NCBI GenBank assembly: GCA_001579985.1
Contig: LRSR01003024.1
Location: forward strand, 1 to 20,519
DNA length: 20,519 bases
Reading direction: 5' to 3'
From: Hypsibius dujardini
Taxonomy: Eukaryota > Tardigrada > Eutardigrada > Parachela > Hypsibiidae
The position numbers and the translations under genes were made by a program. Positions within the stretch are counted from its first letter, which is position 1; each line of letters starts with the position of its first letter. The notes beneath the pieces are model-generated. The model saw only the letters and a list, made by a program, of their open reading frames with translations, was not told the DNA's origin and did not search any database. Of the stretch, positions 1 through 10,015 are shown piece after piece.

Positions 1-60
1 CTGTCTTTCTGGCCGTCTGTCTTCTAGTGTGTCTGCCTGTGTGTCAGATTGTCGTCTGAA
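1..60. repeat. Degenerate CTGT tract at window edge
   Basis: Imperfect CTGTC/GTCTG units run from the window edge to about 58, just upstream of the first candidate exon. They are the same family as the other tetranucleotide arrays here and probably intronic. Confidence 0.6.
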
Positions 61-98
61 AAGTTTTCCCTCATATCCTATAACCTTTCCTTTTGTAG

Positions 99-325
99 CG
101 TTTCTTCTCGATTTTGTCTCCGGCGGATCGTCTGCGAACCCTTTACGCCCGCACCGGCAAGATGCCGAGGACGTTAGCCGGCAGCAAGGTTTCCCTCCGA
201 AACGGTAACGCCATCTGTCGAACAATTAATCAGCCACTTTCCTCCGTGTATTCTCGCAAGAATAGATTTAGAAGGATATTTTATATTCTTTTTCAGGCAT
301 CCCGAGATATGCCGTTATGCCCTGA
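99..325 (+). CDS. Probable 3'-terminal coding exons of an unidentified + strand gene (partial)
   Basis: Two exons fit splice rules. Exon A is 99-204, preceded by a T-rich tract ending in TAG and followed by the donor GTAACG at 205. Exon B begins at 297 after TTTTTCAG and reaches a TGA at 323-325. The intron is 92 bp. Phase is consistent: G at 204 joins GC at 297-298 to make Gly. Exon A starts RFFSILSPADRLRTLY, and the joined end reads SLRNGIPRYAVMP before the stop. An ATTAAA at 373-378 could be the poly(A) signal. The gene would be tail to tail with XPD. I do not recognise the family, and upstream exons lie outside the window. The alternative is a chance open frame: unspliced, it also stays open to about 377. 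The splice signals and the natural-looking composition favour real exons, but only moderately. Confidence 0.38.
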
Positions 326-378
326 TGGTACGGGTAAGAGCCGAGATGTTTTTGCAGTGACCCAGAAGAAGGATTAAA

Positions 379-732
379 ACGGGATGATCCACTACGACTG
401 CAGCTGCAGGTGCAGCAGTAACATTTCCTCTTTGTACTTCACATGTCAATGTCACGAACCGGAAATGACTTTGTGCCACACCTATTGCGTGGACCCTTAT
501 AGCTTTCCACAGATCTGAAGAGAAGTGTAATTGCGTAATTCGCGAATGTATTTATCAGTCACTCATGCCAAAAATCTAATAACTAACGAGGATTAAACAC
601 GTATGAGTTTGGCATAACCTAACAGACCAAGCAACAGATTTAGCGCAAGCGGCCAGAAAGACTCACAGAAAAATATGCCGGCATACAGACACGCAGTTTG
701 ACAGACAAGACAGACCGACTTACAGACAGACA

Positions 733-783
<51 letters not shown>

Positions 784-1021
784 GGCAGACAGACAAAACG
801 ACAGACTGGCAGTGGTAAAGGACAAACTAAAAACTGGAAACGAAGCAAGGATGAAATGAGAATCTAGATTTTACAGCCATGGAGCTTGAAAGTAAAAAAG
901 ATACTCGTATCATAACAAAAGATCTAAAAAATTACATCATCTTGGATGATCAACAGTGTGAACCATGAAACTGTTAGGTGACAAAAAGAAACGGAAGCTA
1001 TACCCGGTATTGGAAGTTGCA
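379..1021. other. Tail-to-tail intergenic spacer with an ACAG array
   Basis: This spacer lies between the putative + strand gene ending near 325 and the XPD stop codon at 1022. An ACAG array occupies roughly 690-800, with an almost pure core at about 732-790. I see no convincing exon, RNA gene or canonical poly(A) signal for XPD on the minus strand. Part of it should be XPD 3' UTR. Confidence 0.6.
690..800. repeat. (ACAG)n microsatellite
   Basis: Tandem ACAG/GCAG/ACAA units on the + strand, with a nearly perfect ACAG run of about 13 units at 732-790. Minus-strand open frames made of Ser-Val-Cys-Leu repeats here are products of the array. Confidence 0.9.
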
Positions 1022-2344
1022 CTAGAACGACTGATAGGCTCGCTGTTCAGCCCGTTTCTTCAGCAGCTCATTCTCCAGCTGCTCTTTCGTCAGCAGAGAC
1101 ACACCCAATTGGTCCTCCTGCAAAAATCGCGTACACCAATTTTGAATTGAAAATAACGTTATTGTTATTGTTCGACGGAAACGGGCAGACCCATGCGAGA
1201 TATGAAGTATGTTTGAAGAGACACAGACAAGTGTGAAGATGTAAATAAAAGCAGGCAACCAGGCAAGCAGGCAAGCAGGACAGAGACAGGAAGTCACGTT
1301 GGCAGACAGGCATGCAGACATTAGACAGACAAACATATAAGCAGATAGACATGCAGACAAACATACAGATAGTCAAACAGGCAGATAGACATACAAACAT
1401 ACAGACATAGAGGCAGATAGACATTCAGACAGACATACAGGTAGTCAGACAGGTAAACAGACATATAGACAGATAGTCAGACAGGTAGACAGACATACAG
1501 ACAGATAGTCAGACGGGCAAAATAGATAAAGCGCATGTCTTACAAGAGTGAATGGTTGAGCCATCTGGCGTAAGAACTTTTTCGATATTTGAACCGTCTC
1601 CTCAATGGAGAGGTTCATCAGGCTTTCCTTGAGGTGCTCACGAATCCACTTCGGGAGCTTGTTTCGCTTGTCCGCTCTCGCAAATCGCTGCAAATGAAAA
1701 GCCATTTTTTAGCTGCGACTCCTCAAAATATCAATGACCAGTGTGTGCTGGTCTACAAGTTAATCAGGGAGTGGCAATTCCGATTCCGAATGAAGGCAGT
1801 AAGGTGAGTACGAGAAAATATGTGTTCGCGTACCTTGTCGGCAAATACCATAATCCCGTAATCGGTTTTGCCGCGGATGCAGCGGCCGACGCACTGCGCG
1901 GCGTGGCGCATCGCGTCAAATGTCAGAAAGTCGTTCTCCTTGATTTGAAATTGGTCGCGTAAGTACTCCAGCCGTGCTTTCAGGATCCGGCTTTGGGTGT
2001 AAACGTAGGGGATACCAAACATTATTACGCACCGGCCGTACTGATGGTCAAAATCAATCCCCTGAAACGGAAAGAAGTAATTATTGAGACATTATTGGAC
2101 AACAAACACACACATCAACGTAACAGACAGACAAACAAAGAAGCAGACAGGCAAACTGGCAGGCAGGCACATGGACAGTTAGATGGTTCGGCAGATAAGT
2201 AGACAGACGGGTAGACAGGCAGACAGGCAGGCAGACAGACAATTAGACGGTTTGGCAGATAAGTAGACAGGCAGGCAGGCGGACACAAATATAGACAGAC
2301 AGACAAACAAACAGACAGACAGACAGACAGACAGGCAGACAGGC

Positions 2345-2379
<35 letters not shown>

Positions 2380-3066
2380 GAAGCGAAACAGATAGACAGT
2401 CAGTCAGACAGTCAAACAGCCCCGGACATAGTAAGATTTATTTGCTATTTTCAATATTAATAAGTTGGAAATATTTTTTTCTCTGCACATTGTACCTCAG
2501 AAACTTTGCCACGAGCGACAGACATTAAAATGGCGCCCCTTCCGTTACTGCAAGCCTTGCGGTAGTTGTGCAGTGCCATACTCGTCTCCGCAGCGTCCTG
2601 CGTTTCGATAAAGAGCAGCTTTTTCCGCAGGAGATTATCAATGATGCCCTGCTCGTACCACGCCGTGACGATGGACTCCATGTACATGTAGCTGGTGAAG
2701 AAGCAGACCATCCCGTCGGGCACGACACTGGCCATGTCCAGGAGGAGCGTGCCGTAATTCCTAATCACCGCTAAGTCGTCGCGTGCGTCGAATTTGGAGG
2801 TGATGGCAACCTGGTCATTACCCTTGCTGACAATCATCGGGCAGATACAGGGTCGGGCTAGTGTCATCGTGAAGGACGCCATGATTACGGGGTGGAAATT
2901 GAGAATCTTCGGGTACATGTCCAGAGGAGAGAGCGTCTAAATCAAATTTTTATTCAGAGTTTTGTCTAAGGTCATCAATCAGTCCATCTGTCTGTCTACC
3001 TGCCTGTTTATCTGTCTATCTGCCTGCCTGCCTGCCTGTCTATCTGTCTGTCTATCTGTCTGTTTC

Positions 3067-3098
<32 letters not shown>

Positions 3099-5486
3099 GC
3101 CTGCCTGCCTACCTACCTACCTGCCTGTCTGTCTGTCTGTCTGTCTACCTGTCTATTCGTCTGGTAATTGTCTGTCTGCCTATCAACTAGCCTACCTACT
3201 CACCCCGGAGGTAATGATCACAGACTGAAAGCGATCGAACACCGGCTTTATTGCCAGCGACGCATCCAGGCACGTAAAGTGCATGATGGGGTTGATCACG
3301 TTGGGGGTCTTATCGTCAAAAGGCTCGATGATAATCGTGAAGCCTAGCAAAACAAAAAACAAAAAAATTCCCGTTCATCCCATGGGACTTTGAAAGCCTC
3401 CCATGAGCGTGGGTGTGGCAGATGCAGCCGGCCAATGCCTCCTCTGACGTACCTTTGACGTAGGTACTGACAAGGGTGGCGAAGCTCGCCATCAGGCTTA
3501 ACGGAGAGAAGTCTGTAATGTCGGCGATTTCCAGGGTTCGGAGGAGCGAACGCAGACGCTCCGCACAGAATCGGAGGGGCTTCCGGTCGATGTACACCTT
3601 CTCAAAGATATCCTTGAGGAAGGAAGCGGGGCTTTCGTGCACGACATGCTGGACGCGAAGTCGGGTCTTGACATACTCCAGGAAACGTTTCATAAAGGCG
3701 ACAAAGTGCTCGGCACTTCGGATGTTCCCGGGAACCGCTTCTGTAGAATCAATAAAATCATTTCCAAGAAATCTATATGTCTGCCTTTTTGTCTATCAGT
3801 TTACCCGGCTGCCTGTCTGTCTGTCTGGCTGTCTGTCTGCCTGCCTGCCTGCCTACCTGCCTGCCTGCCAGCCTGTTTGTTTGTTTGTTTGGCTGTCTGT
3901 CTATCTGCCTGTTTGTTTGTCTGTCTGTCTGCCTGCCTGTCTATCTGTCGGAACATTACCTTGTAGAATGTCATCCGGGAGAATCGGATTCGACAGCCGC
4001 AAATCTGTTTCCCGCGCTACATGCGCATCCCGCAAACCCTCCACCAGGCGGTCATATTCCTGCCGCAGCCGTGCCTCGTCCGTCTGCTTGATCCCGTCAA
4101 TGGTCGTCCGGAGCGCCTGAATATTTTCCTGGCACTTGTCGATGATCCGCTTGTTGATGTACACACTCATCGACTCGATGCAGACGTTGTCAATGTTGTG
4201 CGCCTCATCGAACACCACCACCGACTTCCGCTGAATCTCCTTCGAGACGAGGTCGGCGATCTTCGGGTCCAGAAGGTAGTGGTAGCTGTAGACGACAATG
4301 TTGGCGTACAGGATGGCGTGTCGAGCCAGGAAGTACGGGCACCACTTCTTTCGCTGTCCAAGCTCTTTCAGGTCGTCCAAGCTGTACACACCGTTGGGAA
4401 GCGGTTGGTCACGACCGTGTTGATCGAAGCCATCGTAGAAGTCGCAAGTCTTCACCGAGGGGTCGCTGGACGCTCTTGCTCGCACATAGGACGCCTGGAA
4501 AACGAACCGGCGGACAAGCAGATAGGCATACAAGCAGACAGACAAAGAGACAGAGAGGCAGACAAACAGGCAGGCAGAGAGACAGACAGACAGGCAGGGA
4601 GACAGGCAAACAGGCAGCCAAACAGGCAGGCAGACAGACAGGCAAACAGACAGACAGGCAGGGAGACAGGCAGAAGCAGGAAGCCAGACATAAATCTATG
4701 TCGTCAATCAATCAATCAAGCGAAAGTTCATAACTTACTGTTAAACTCTGGCACTTCCCGTCCACCGCCTTCCCATCCCGCAACGGATACACATCCGGGT
4801 TGATGCACAAATTCTTCCGCGACGATAGCGACAGCCCGGTGAACTTCAACGGCTGACCCGTCTCCTGTTCGTAATACTTGAGCAGATTCCGCAGCTCCTC
4901 CAGCACTTTCAGCATCTCCGGCACCGTGCGTGTGCAATACACCAGCTTGGTCAGCTCCGCGGGATGGTGATTCAAGTAGGCCACAATGAGCGAGAGCAGA
5001 GAGATGGTTTTCCCTGTGCCTGACGGCATTTCGAGCTGGATGAGAAAAAAAACATGCAAAACCTTTCAATCAATTCATCAATCAAGCTAACATTTTAAGG
5101 AACAATCAATCTGTTGATTGATTGCAGATTGATTGATTCGATAAACTTACCAAGCCATGACCGCGGGCATCCAGCGCGCGCTTTAACTCCACCATATATG
5201 AATACTGTTCCGGATAGATGTAGTCGTAGGGGAACAGGACCTCCAGTCCTTCAATATTCAACCTGTCATGGGGTGAAAGTGAAATGCAACGAGTAAAGCT
5301 CGATTCCGCGATTTGCTTGCGGGATGGTCGATTGATTGGTTGATTGCGTGACTGGACAAGTCGGCCATATTCAGTAGTGGTCCGGCTGTGTTTGCTTGAT
5401 TGATTAGTGGATAATTCGATTTGCAAACTTTCCAAAACAGTTTCACTGCTCAGAATTTTCTAATAAAGCGGGTGTTCCTACCTCAT
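1022..5486 (-). CDS. ERCC2: XPD/ERCC2-type 5'-3' DNA helicase of TFIIH (ten exons, complete)
   Basis: ATP-dependent, iron-sulphur 5'-3' DNA helicase of TFIIH, acting in nucleotide excision repair and transcription initiation in the nucleus. Minus-strand exons: 5486-5482, 5262-5151, 5035-4739, 4494-3960, 3740-3453, 3343-3204, 2936-2496, 2061-1834, 1687-1544, 1117-1022. Every intron is GT-AG and every junction keeps phase. The sum is 2286 nt, 761 residues plus TAG; human XPD has 760. Visible: Walker A SGTGKT (44-49, Lys48), the four Fe-S cysteines Cys116, Cys134, Cys155 and Cys190, the DEAH box 234-237, and motif [11 protein letters not shown] in exon 8. Arg683, the residue mutated in human xeroderma pigmentosum R683W, is the first residue of exon 9. 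The start is set by ATGAG before the donor GTAGGA, giving MRLNIEGL. Introns 3, 4, 6, 7 and 9 carry CTGT/ACAG arrays. The gene appears intact. Confidence 0.96.
1250..1520. repeat. Degenerate ACAG/ATAG array in XPD intron 9
   Basis: Imperfect ACAG, GCAG, ATAG and ACAT units on the + strand fill most of the 426-bp intron 1543-1118. The XPD pre-mRNA therefore carries CUGU-type units here. Confidence 0.85.
2123..2420. repeat. ACAG array in XPD intron 7
   Basis: ACAG/GCAG units on the + strand lie within intron 2495-2062, with purest runs near 2310-2378. The array contains a higher-order duplication with a period near 64 bp: a segment starting with ACAGTTAGATGG at about 2175 recurs, slightly diverged, at about 2239. 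Confidence 0.88.
2985..3195. repeat. CTGT/CTGC array in XPD intron 6
   Basis: CTGT, CTGC and CTAC units on the + strand within intron 3203-2937, close to the intron 6 donor. Orientation is opposite to the array in intron 7. Confidence 0.88.
3779..3950. repeat. CTGT/CTGC array in XPD intron 4
   Basis: CTGT, CTGC and TTTG units on the + strand within intron 3959-3741. The array nearly fills the intron, leaving little unique sequence next to either splice site. Confidence 0.88.
4515..4685. repeat. ACAG/GCAG array in XPD intron 3
   Basis: ACAG, GCAG and AGAC units on the + strand within intron 4738-4495, opposite in orientation to intron 4. A short AATC run (about 4705-4718) sits at its 5' side as read in the XPD transcript, before GATT-type repeats take over in introns 2 and 1. 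Confidence 0.88.
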
Positions 5487-6221
5487 TTTGAAAACTAGAT
5501 AAGAACTTCAAATGCCTATTGAATGGCAGATTCAAGAATCCCATGGGAAGCGAATGACAAAGTAGAGAAAAAAGAAATGCCGGAATAAAAGTCCGCCAGC
5601 AAGCAAAGCCAAATCAAATCGATCAACCAACTGCTGCAACCCAGAGCGGAATTTTGGCGGCCGTTCCGCTCGGTGTTGTGAAAGCGATTTGGGATTTGGA
5701 ACGGAGCGGATGTTTCCCTCGCTTAGCGCTATATGCATGGGTCAAAAGAAACGGCCTTTTTAGCAGAGGGAGAGTTCTTAATGAATCTATTGCTTTTAGA
5801 GACAAGCGTCCATTAAACTCCTCAGATAACCTCTTGAATTTTCAACTCGGCTAATCTCAAATCATCAAGAACCCCGCCAGTTCGCACATTTTGATTGGCA
5901 GTTGGGATTTCAAAAAACAAAAACACATCATTACTTTGTGATTCCCATCTACTTCCTGGGAATTAAAAACTTCAGACCACTGTGGAATTTAAAATCCGCG
6001 GAGAAGTTGTGGGGAAATCGGATTTTATCACTGAAATCGTCGGCGGACCATTTTTTTGGGAGCTCTTCGACAATATCCGAGGCAAGCCGATTTTTTTATT
6101 CTGTAGAATTCGATCTGCCACACCGTTTTGAGGGAGATTAATCTTCAGGGTCTTTGGTCTTGCGTAAAAGAGGAAGCGGATTGCAGATTGGACGTTGAGC
6201 AATTTGTTTGGCTTGTGGAAA
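5487..6221. promoter_or_regulatory. Divergent XPD/NCAPH2 intergenic region, probable shared promoter region
   Basis: These 735 bp lie between the XPD ATG (minus strand) and the NCAPH2 ATG (plus strand), so both 5' UTRs and core promoters should be here. It lacks the CTGT/ACAG arrays that fill nearby introns. No clear TATA box at a sensible distance was recognised. A GC-rich patch (about 5655-5720) carries TTCCGCTC and GAGCGGA in opposite orientation. Open frames of 66 and 79 codons here match nothing I know. The promoter role is inferred from gene arrangement only. Confidence 0.45.
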
Positions 6222-9200
6222 ATGGAAGAGGAAGGTGAGTGAATTCATTTTTCTCGCGTCTTTTCCTCTTTCCCATGTGACAAATTGCCGTGGAAGTCTG
6301 AGACAGTCGTCTTGACTCACTATTTTACTGCCTTGTAGCGGATGGTGTCTCTTATGATTGGGGAAAGTTTAACTTTTAATGAGACAGGCAGAATGGAATT
6401 CTGTCCTAGTTGGTTGGTCGATTGATTGATTGATTGATTGTTTGCGGTCAATGATGCTAACACTCACTGACCTCTGCCTTTGGTCGATCGATTGATTGAT
6501 TGTTTGCGGTCAATGATGCTAACTCTCACTGGCCTCTGCCTTCGGTCGATTGATTGATTGATTGATTATTTGCCGTCATTGATGCTAACACTCACTGGCC
6601 TCTGCCTTTGATTGATCGATTGATTGGTTGATTATTTGCCGTCATTGATGTTAAGACTCGCCGGCCTCGCTTGTAGATTGATTCCTTGATTAGCTGTTTT
6701 TGACCGAAGTTCGGCAACTATTTCTTGCTGATTTGTTTTCATGTTGATCTTTTGGTTTATGTACTAGTACGAATCATTGAAATTCAGTGCCGTATTCTTG
6801 TCATTTGATGCTTAGTTGAAAGTCGTTTGCACCTTTTTTTCATAATAATTGATGGATTTGTTCTGATTTGTGGCTGAAGTCATTGATTGATTGATTGATT
6901 GTTTAATCAGTTTCTCTGTGCTGCAGTAGTTTGGATTGTTCGGACTGTTTTTTAATTTTGTTGCACTTTTGTTATTGCTACTTCAAGGAATATTGATCTG
7001 GCCATTTTCTGAACGGGTTTTTATTTTGCTCTTCAGATTGGGATCTGTCGGAGGAGAAGACAGTAATACCGGCTGAACCAGATGATGTGGAGATGGATGA
7101 GCCGCCTTCCGCGGAAGCGGAAAAAACACCGCCGCCGGCAGACGAGCGATTGTCCGTGCCATCTGCGAAGTCTGTTGTGGACATTGAAGTGCTGCAGCAG
7201 GGCGTCAAGACGATGAGCGTGTGGGACGTTGAATTTTCCTCCCGGTTGGTGGGTTTCCTAGACGCCATTCCCACCATTCACACTGTTCACGGCGGGGAAG
7301 TTCAGGCGAAGCTCAGCTTAACCAAGGCCGCCTATGTCCTGTACAATTCCGGTCTGATTTGGGCGAAAATAGTGGACGAGACCTGCCGGTTGACTGTCCG
7401 CCTGACGGACGTGCTGTCCAGTGCGGACGGCAGAAGAGGAGGCAGTAATGAGGTACTACTGCTGTGGCACGATTTCTCGCTGAGAAACGTTAATCGGAAC
7501 ATATGTTCTTATGCTGGTGTTCCGATTATCGTCGTTCATCGAGAAACGTTAATCGGAACAAATGTTGTTATGCCGGTGTTCCGATTAACGTCTTTCATCG
7601 AGAAACAATAATCGGCACATATGTTATTATGCCGGTGTTCCGATTAACGTTTTCATCGAGGAATCATGCGTCGTCGACGGTAATTAGGGTTCTCATTTTG
7701 CAGGATGAGGACGAGGATGGAAAAGCCAAACGTAAGGAGCGAAAAAAGTACGCCCACCCACTGAGCCTCCCTCCAGACGAAACGAAGGGCGGCTTCCTCA
7801 TCGCCCCGAAGGCCAATCGGAAGATTCCGGCCGATCGGTGCACGAGCAAGGAATTCCCGCAGCTACCGCAGGACACGTATATCACAGAAGTGCAACCGAA
7901 ATCGCTCCATCTGCTGGAGACAGAGAAGATTCGGCCGTACCTCGACGACCGCGGTAACAAGGGCAACGACTGGGCGGACTTTCAGGTGAAGAGATGCTTG
8001 CCTTTGAGAAATTGTGGAGAATCAAAAACGAGAATGTGACTTCCAGGTCAATACTATTCCCCTCATCGATGAGGGTTTCTTCCCGATCCACCTTCTGCAT
8101 CCCGACGCGTATGTCATTGAGGAACGGCCATGTGTGATTCATCGACCGCGTCGGACGGTGCAATTTGGGCCTGCTGAGGATGAGAGTGTCCACAGCGATG
8201 GATTTGACGATCATGGCGGATTTCATGATGACGTGCCGATGGATGTCGTTGGAAATGGTCAGGATGGTCAAGATCGGGGACGGGATCTGGCAGAGGACCC
8301 CGATAGTGTGGCCATGCCGCCCCCGCCAGCTCCCGAGCCTGGCCCTGGGAAAAGTGGACTGCAGAGTCAAGGTCGTCCGGATCGCCCGACAAATCTCCCC
8401 CGTATGCCCTTCTCCAAGACCATCTCCATCACGTCACTGCGGACGCTCCGCTCGCTGGCCGACGAGGACCCGACTGCGACCGCTGCCTTGGATCAGGAGC
8501 TGCAGCAGTTCCGGATGCGCACCAAGCGTATCCTGCAGAAGAAGACGCCGCGACACGTCAGCACGGAGGTGGAGTTCTTCCAGCACTTTTGGGACATGCC
8601 AGAAGGCGCGAACGACCCGCAAATTCGCCTCGGCAAGGTGATCAAGCGGTACCGGGAGCGGCTGCGGCGTGTGGACTTGATCCCGCTGGGAGGCGCCTGC
8701 GAGAAGTGTGGAAAAAAAGCGCATCGTGGGCGGTGCAGTAAGAAACGGACGCTGGATGGGAGGAAGGAGGCGACGTTTGTCAGCCAGTACGACGACTCTG
8801 ATGATGCTCCGACGGATGTGCCGTTTACTGATCCGGGCGTCCAGGGACTGAAGTTCCCGGACAGTGCGCGGAAGGGGGAGTTTGATGCTGACGACCACGG
8901 CGGAGGAGATTACCAAGAGACGGACGAACCGATCGCCACCGACGACTGCGTGGACGAGCCGCCGCCGCAGAACGCCGCGGACGACTGGCTCGGCCAGATG
9001 CGGGCCCAGGGCCTCTTTGTCCGGCAGGCTTACCGGCCGGACGACGACGACGACGGTCGTCATGACGAAGACAGTATCAATTCCAGCCAGATCGGGCAGG
9101 TCGACTTGTGCGAGTGGGAGAACCGACTGCAGGACTTCCTCACCGTGCACGAGAAGGCGACGCTGTCCTTCAACCTGGAGGAATTCGGCTGGGACCTCGT

Positions 9201-9495
9201 CACCAACGGTCAACGTCGTGGCGGCTCCACCGTACAGGGCCTGACCGGGGTGATGCGACGTCGCACCGCCGGGGATGTCTGCCGGAGCTTCCTCTCTATG
9301 CTCGATCTGGCCAACAAGAATATGATCGAATTCGATCACGGCGGCGACGGGGATGACGATCCCATGAACGGGATGATGTCGCTGAGTCAAGGCGCGGATG
9401 AGATGGGATTCCGCATCCGGGTGGAGTCGAACGTTTTCAAGAAGGCCTCGGAGGACCGGAAGATGAGTCGCAGCGCCAGTCGTGCGCAGATTTAG
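6222..9495 (+). CDS. NCAPH2: Condensin II subunit H2 (kleisin beta), four exons, complete
   Basis: Non-SMC kleisin of condensin II, which bridges the SMC2/SMC4 heads in mitotic chromosome assembly. Exons: 6222-6234, 7037-7452, 7704-7985 and 8047-9495, with GT-AG introns of 802, 251 and 61 bp in phase. The sum is 2160 nt, 719 residues plus TAG; human NCAPH2 is about 605. Residues about 64-140 (starting MSVWDVEFSSRLVGFLD) match the family's N-terminal domain pattern. Residues about 590-690 (CEWENRLQDF, then GDVCRSFLSMLDLANK) match the C-terminal winged-helix region that meets SMC2. The middle is acidic with Asp runs and a Cys-rich patch, C455-x2-C458-x4-H463-x3-C467. The start gives MEEED and is the natural one for exon 1. 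Extra length is in the linker. Identification is by recalled family pattern, not a search. Confidence 0.85.
6416..6672. repeat. Minisatellite of four ~62-66-bp units in NCAPH2 intron 1
   Basis: Four tandem units start at 6416, 6482, 6544 and 6610. Each opens with a GATT run (3-5 copies), then TTTGCGGTCAATGATGCTAA or a close variant, then CTCACTGGCCTCTGCCTT. Units 1-2 share GCGGTCAATG, while units 3-4 share GCCGTCATTG, which suggests stepwise duplication. A further GATT run lies near 6883-6900. Confidence 0.9.
7482..7657. repeat. Three tandem 59-bp hairpin-forming units in NCAPH2 intron 2
   Basis: Units run 7482-7540, 7541-7599 and 7600-7657, each starting GAGAAAC. Within each, a left arm CGTTAATCGGAACA and a right arm TGTTCCGATTAACG are reverse complements separated by 16 bp. 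Arms are 7488-7501/7518-7531 (one mismatch), 7547-7560/7577-7590 (perfect) and 7606-7619/7636-7649 (three mismatches). They fill most of the 251-bp intron. Confidence 0.92.
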
Positions 9496-9789
9496 AGAAC
9501 GGCCCACGCTTTCGTTTCCTTCGATCTTGGTTTGGTAAACCGTGTTTGGGTTTTGCTGCCGCTCCTTCCCGCAGAATTATTCGCTGGTTTGTAAAGTGGT
9601 AAATCTTGTTTTTTCTCCCCTTAATAGGATTCGTGAGGGTTCTTCCTCCTTCTGACACGTGTATTGTTATTTACTCCTTATCCTTCTTTTCTTACGTTGT
9701 GTGTGGTGTGTATGGGTTGGGACTCTGTGCTCTGACCTGGTATGGGGAAGAAATTCACGGTTTTTTATTTATGGGAGCAAATTGAAATG

Positions 9790-10015
9790 CTATCTGCCTG
9801 TCAGTCTGTTTGTCTGTCCGTCTGTCTGTCTGTATACCTGCTTGTCCGTCCGTCTGACTATTTGACTATCTGTCTGACTGTTTGACTAACTGCCTGTCTG
9901 TCTATCTATGTGCCTTTGTTTTATTCTTTCTGTCTCCTTGTCGGGCTGTCTATCGATTTGTCTGCCTGCCCGTCTGCCTGACGTCTGTGTGTCTGCCTTT
10001 CTCTCTGCCTGCTTG
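9790..10015. repeat. Degenerate CTGT/CTGC array
   Basis: Imperfect CTGT, CTGA and CTGC units on the + strand, about 300 bp after the NCAPH2 stop. It is more diverged than the intronic arrays. Confidence 0.8.

Noticed and set aside
593-825. Ser-Val-Cys-Leu repeat open frames (here and at many other arrays)
   Set aside because: They are the CTGT/ACAG array read in frames without stops. They show no start context, domain or unique sequence, and several overlap intron splice sites.
5654-6141. Two small + strand open frames in the divergent promoter region
   Set aside because: They have no recognisable motif or splice support and lie where 5' UTRs and promoters are expected.
7503-7703. Coding extension upstream of NCAPH2 exon 3
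   Set aside because: The open frame reads through the hairpin repeats of intron 2. A good acceptor precedes 7704, and phase matches exon 2 ending at 7452.
8434-9507. 357-codon antisense open frame over NCAPH2
   Set aside because: It is the shadow of the GC-rich NCAPH2 exon 4. The sense frame has family-level similarity and splice-consistent borders; the antisense has none.
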